6,611 nucleotides of DNA from assembly GCA_030598425.1 (NCBI GenBank), contig JAUVPY010000160.1, positions 1 to 6,611 of the forward strand. Reading direction: 5' to 3'. The notes under the pieces were generated by a model that saw only the letters and a program-made list of their open reading frames with translations, ran no database searches and was not told the DNA's origin. Shown here piece by piece: positions 6,514 to 6,611 of the stretch. Source of the stretch: Anaerolineae bacterium (GTDB taxonomy: Bacteria > Chloroflexota > Anaerolineae > 4572-78 > NAK82). The position numbers were made by a program, and so were the translations under genes. How positions within the stretch are numbered: the stretch's first letter is position 1; each line of letters starts with the position of its first letter.

Positions 6514-6563
6514 CATGTCGCGCACCCCTCATGCATTACGCAATACGAAATACGCAATACGCA
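6491..6563 (+). other. Imperfect 24-bp stem-loop formed by opposed heptamers
   Basis: Bases 6491-6514 are complementary to 6540-6563 at 21 of 24 positions, with a 25-nt loop. The three mismatches are spaced exactly 7 bp apart and fall on the variable last base of the CGTATTN unit. The right arm is made of inverted units CAATACG (6541), AAATACG (6548) and CAATACG (6555), with CATTACG just inside at 6534. The structure follows the HAD stop by about 20 nt. It could slow or end transcription or protect the mRNA 3' end, but no U tract follows on either strand, so it is not called an intrinsic terminator. Confidence 0.65.
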
Positions 6564-6599
6564 GCACAAATCATTTCCATCTTCTGCAAATAATCCCGC

Positions 6600-6605
6600 A
6601 AGGAG
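6600..6605 (+). promoter_or_regulatory. Strong Shine-Dalgarno sequence at the right edge
   Basis: AAGGAG is followed by TAACCA, where the window ends. If the next two bases are TG, the final A would begin an ATG at an ideal 5-nt spacing. This suggests a plus-strand gene starting at or just beyond the edge, in the same direction as the HAD gene. Confidence 0.5.
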
Positions 6606-6611
6606 TAACCA

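Noticed and set aside
6043..6532. Minus-strand open frames of about 160 codons over the HAD gene and the right-hand repeat
   Set aside because: They are shadows of the HAD coding strand. Their N-terminal parts are low-complexity translations of the heptamer arrays.
6451..6567. Possible insertion-sequence end or miniature transposable element
   Set aside because: The inverted blocks are simple heptamer repeats. There is no transposase, no clear target-site duplication and no defined outer ends.

Overview
The window looks like chromosomal DNA from a free-living bacterium of moderately high GC content. It holds five complete protein-coding genes, no RNA genes, no mobile elements and no CRISPR array. 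The phylum cannot be proven from sequence alone. Separate secD and secF genes without an adjacent yajC, and short repeats of 7-bp period in the gaps between genes, would fit a Chloroflexota (Anaerolineae-like) genome; this is an inference with modest confidence.

Layout, left to right. A SulP-family anion transporter with a C-terminal STAS domain (39-1709, minus strand) lies downstream of an ornithine cyclodeaminase/mu-crystallin family dehydrogenase (1782-2756, minus). The 72-bp gap between them carries a heptamer repeat, and the two genes are probably co-transcribed from a good sigma70-type promoter at 2800-2828. Next, reading in the same direction, is the secD-secF pair (SecD 3917-5392, SecF 2950-3894, 22-bp gap). 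It starts from a perfect-consensus promoter at 5457-5485 (TTGACA, 17-bp spacer, TATAAT) and ends in a clear intrinsic terminator at 2855-2889. The terminator of secDF and the promoter of the next unit are packed into the 193-bp gap 2757-2949. Divergent from secD, on the plus strand, is a HAD class IIA sugar-phosphatase-like gene (start best placed at 5666, stop 6469). The right edge ends in a strong Shine-Dalgarno sequence (6600-6605) that probably belongs to a gene starting just outside the window.

Functionally, SecD and SecF form the membrane complex that uses the proton gradient to help pull secreted proteins out of the Sec channel. The other three genes are ordinary metabolic or transport genes with unassigned substrates, and nothing shows that they act together with SecDF.

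No new multi-gene system was found. The most noteworthy signal is three intergenic tracts, each built on an exact 7-bp period but with different sequence: AACTCGN at 1741-1782, a GCGGYCG/CAACTCT alternation at 5526-5567, and CGTNNNN at 6451-6513 with inverted copies at 6534-6561. Two of them touch or overlap the stop codon of a neighbouring gene.
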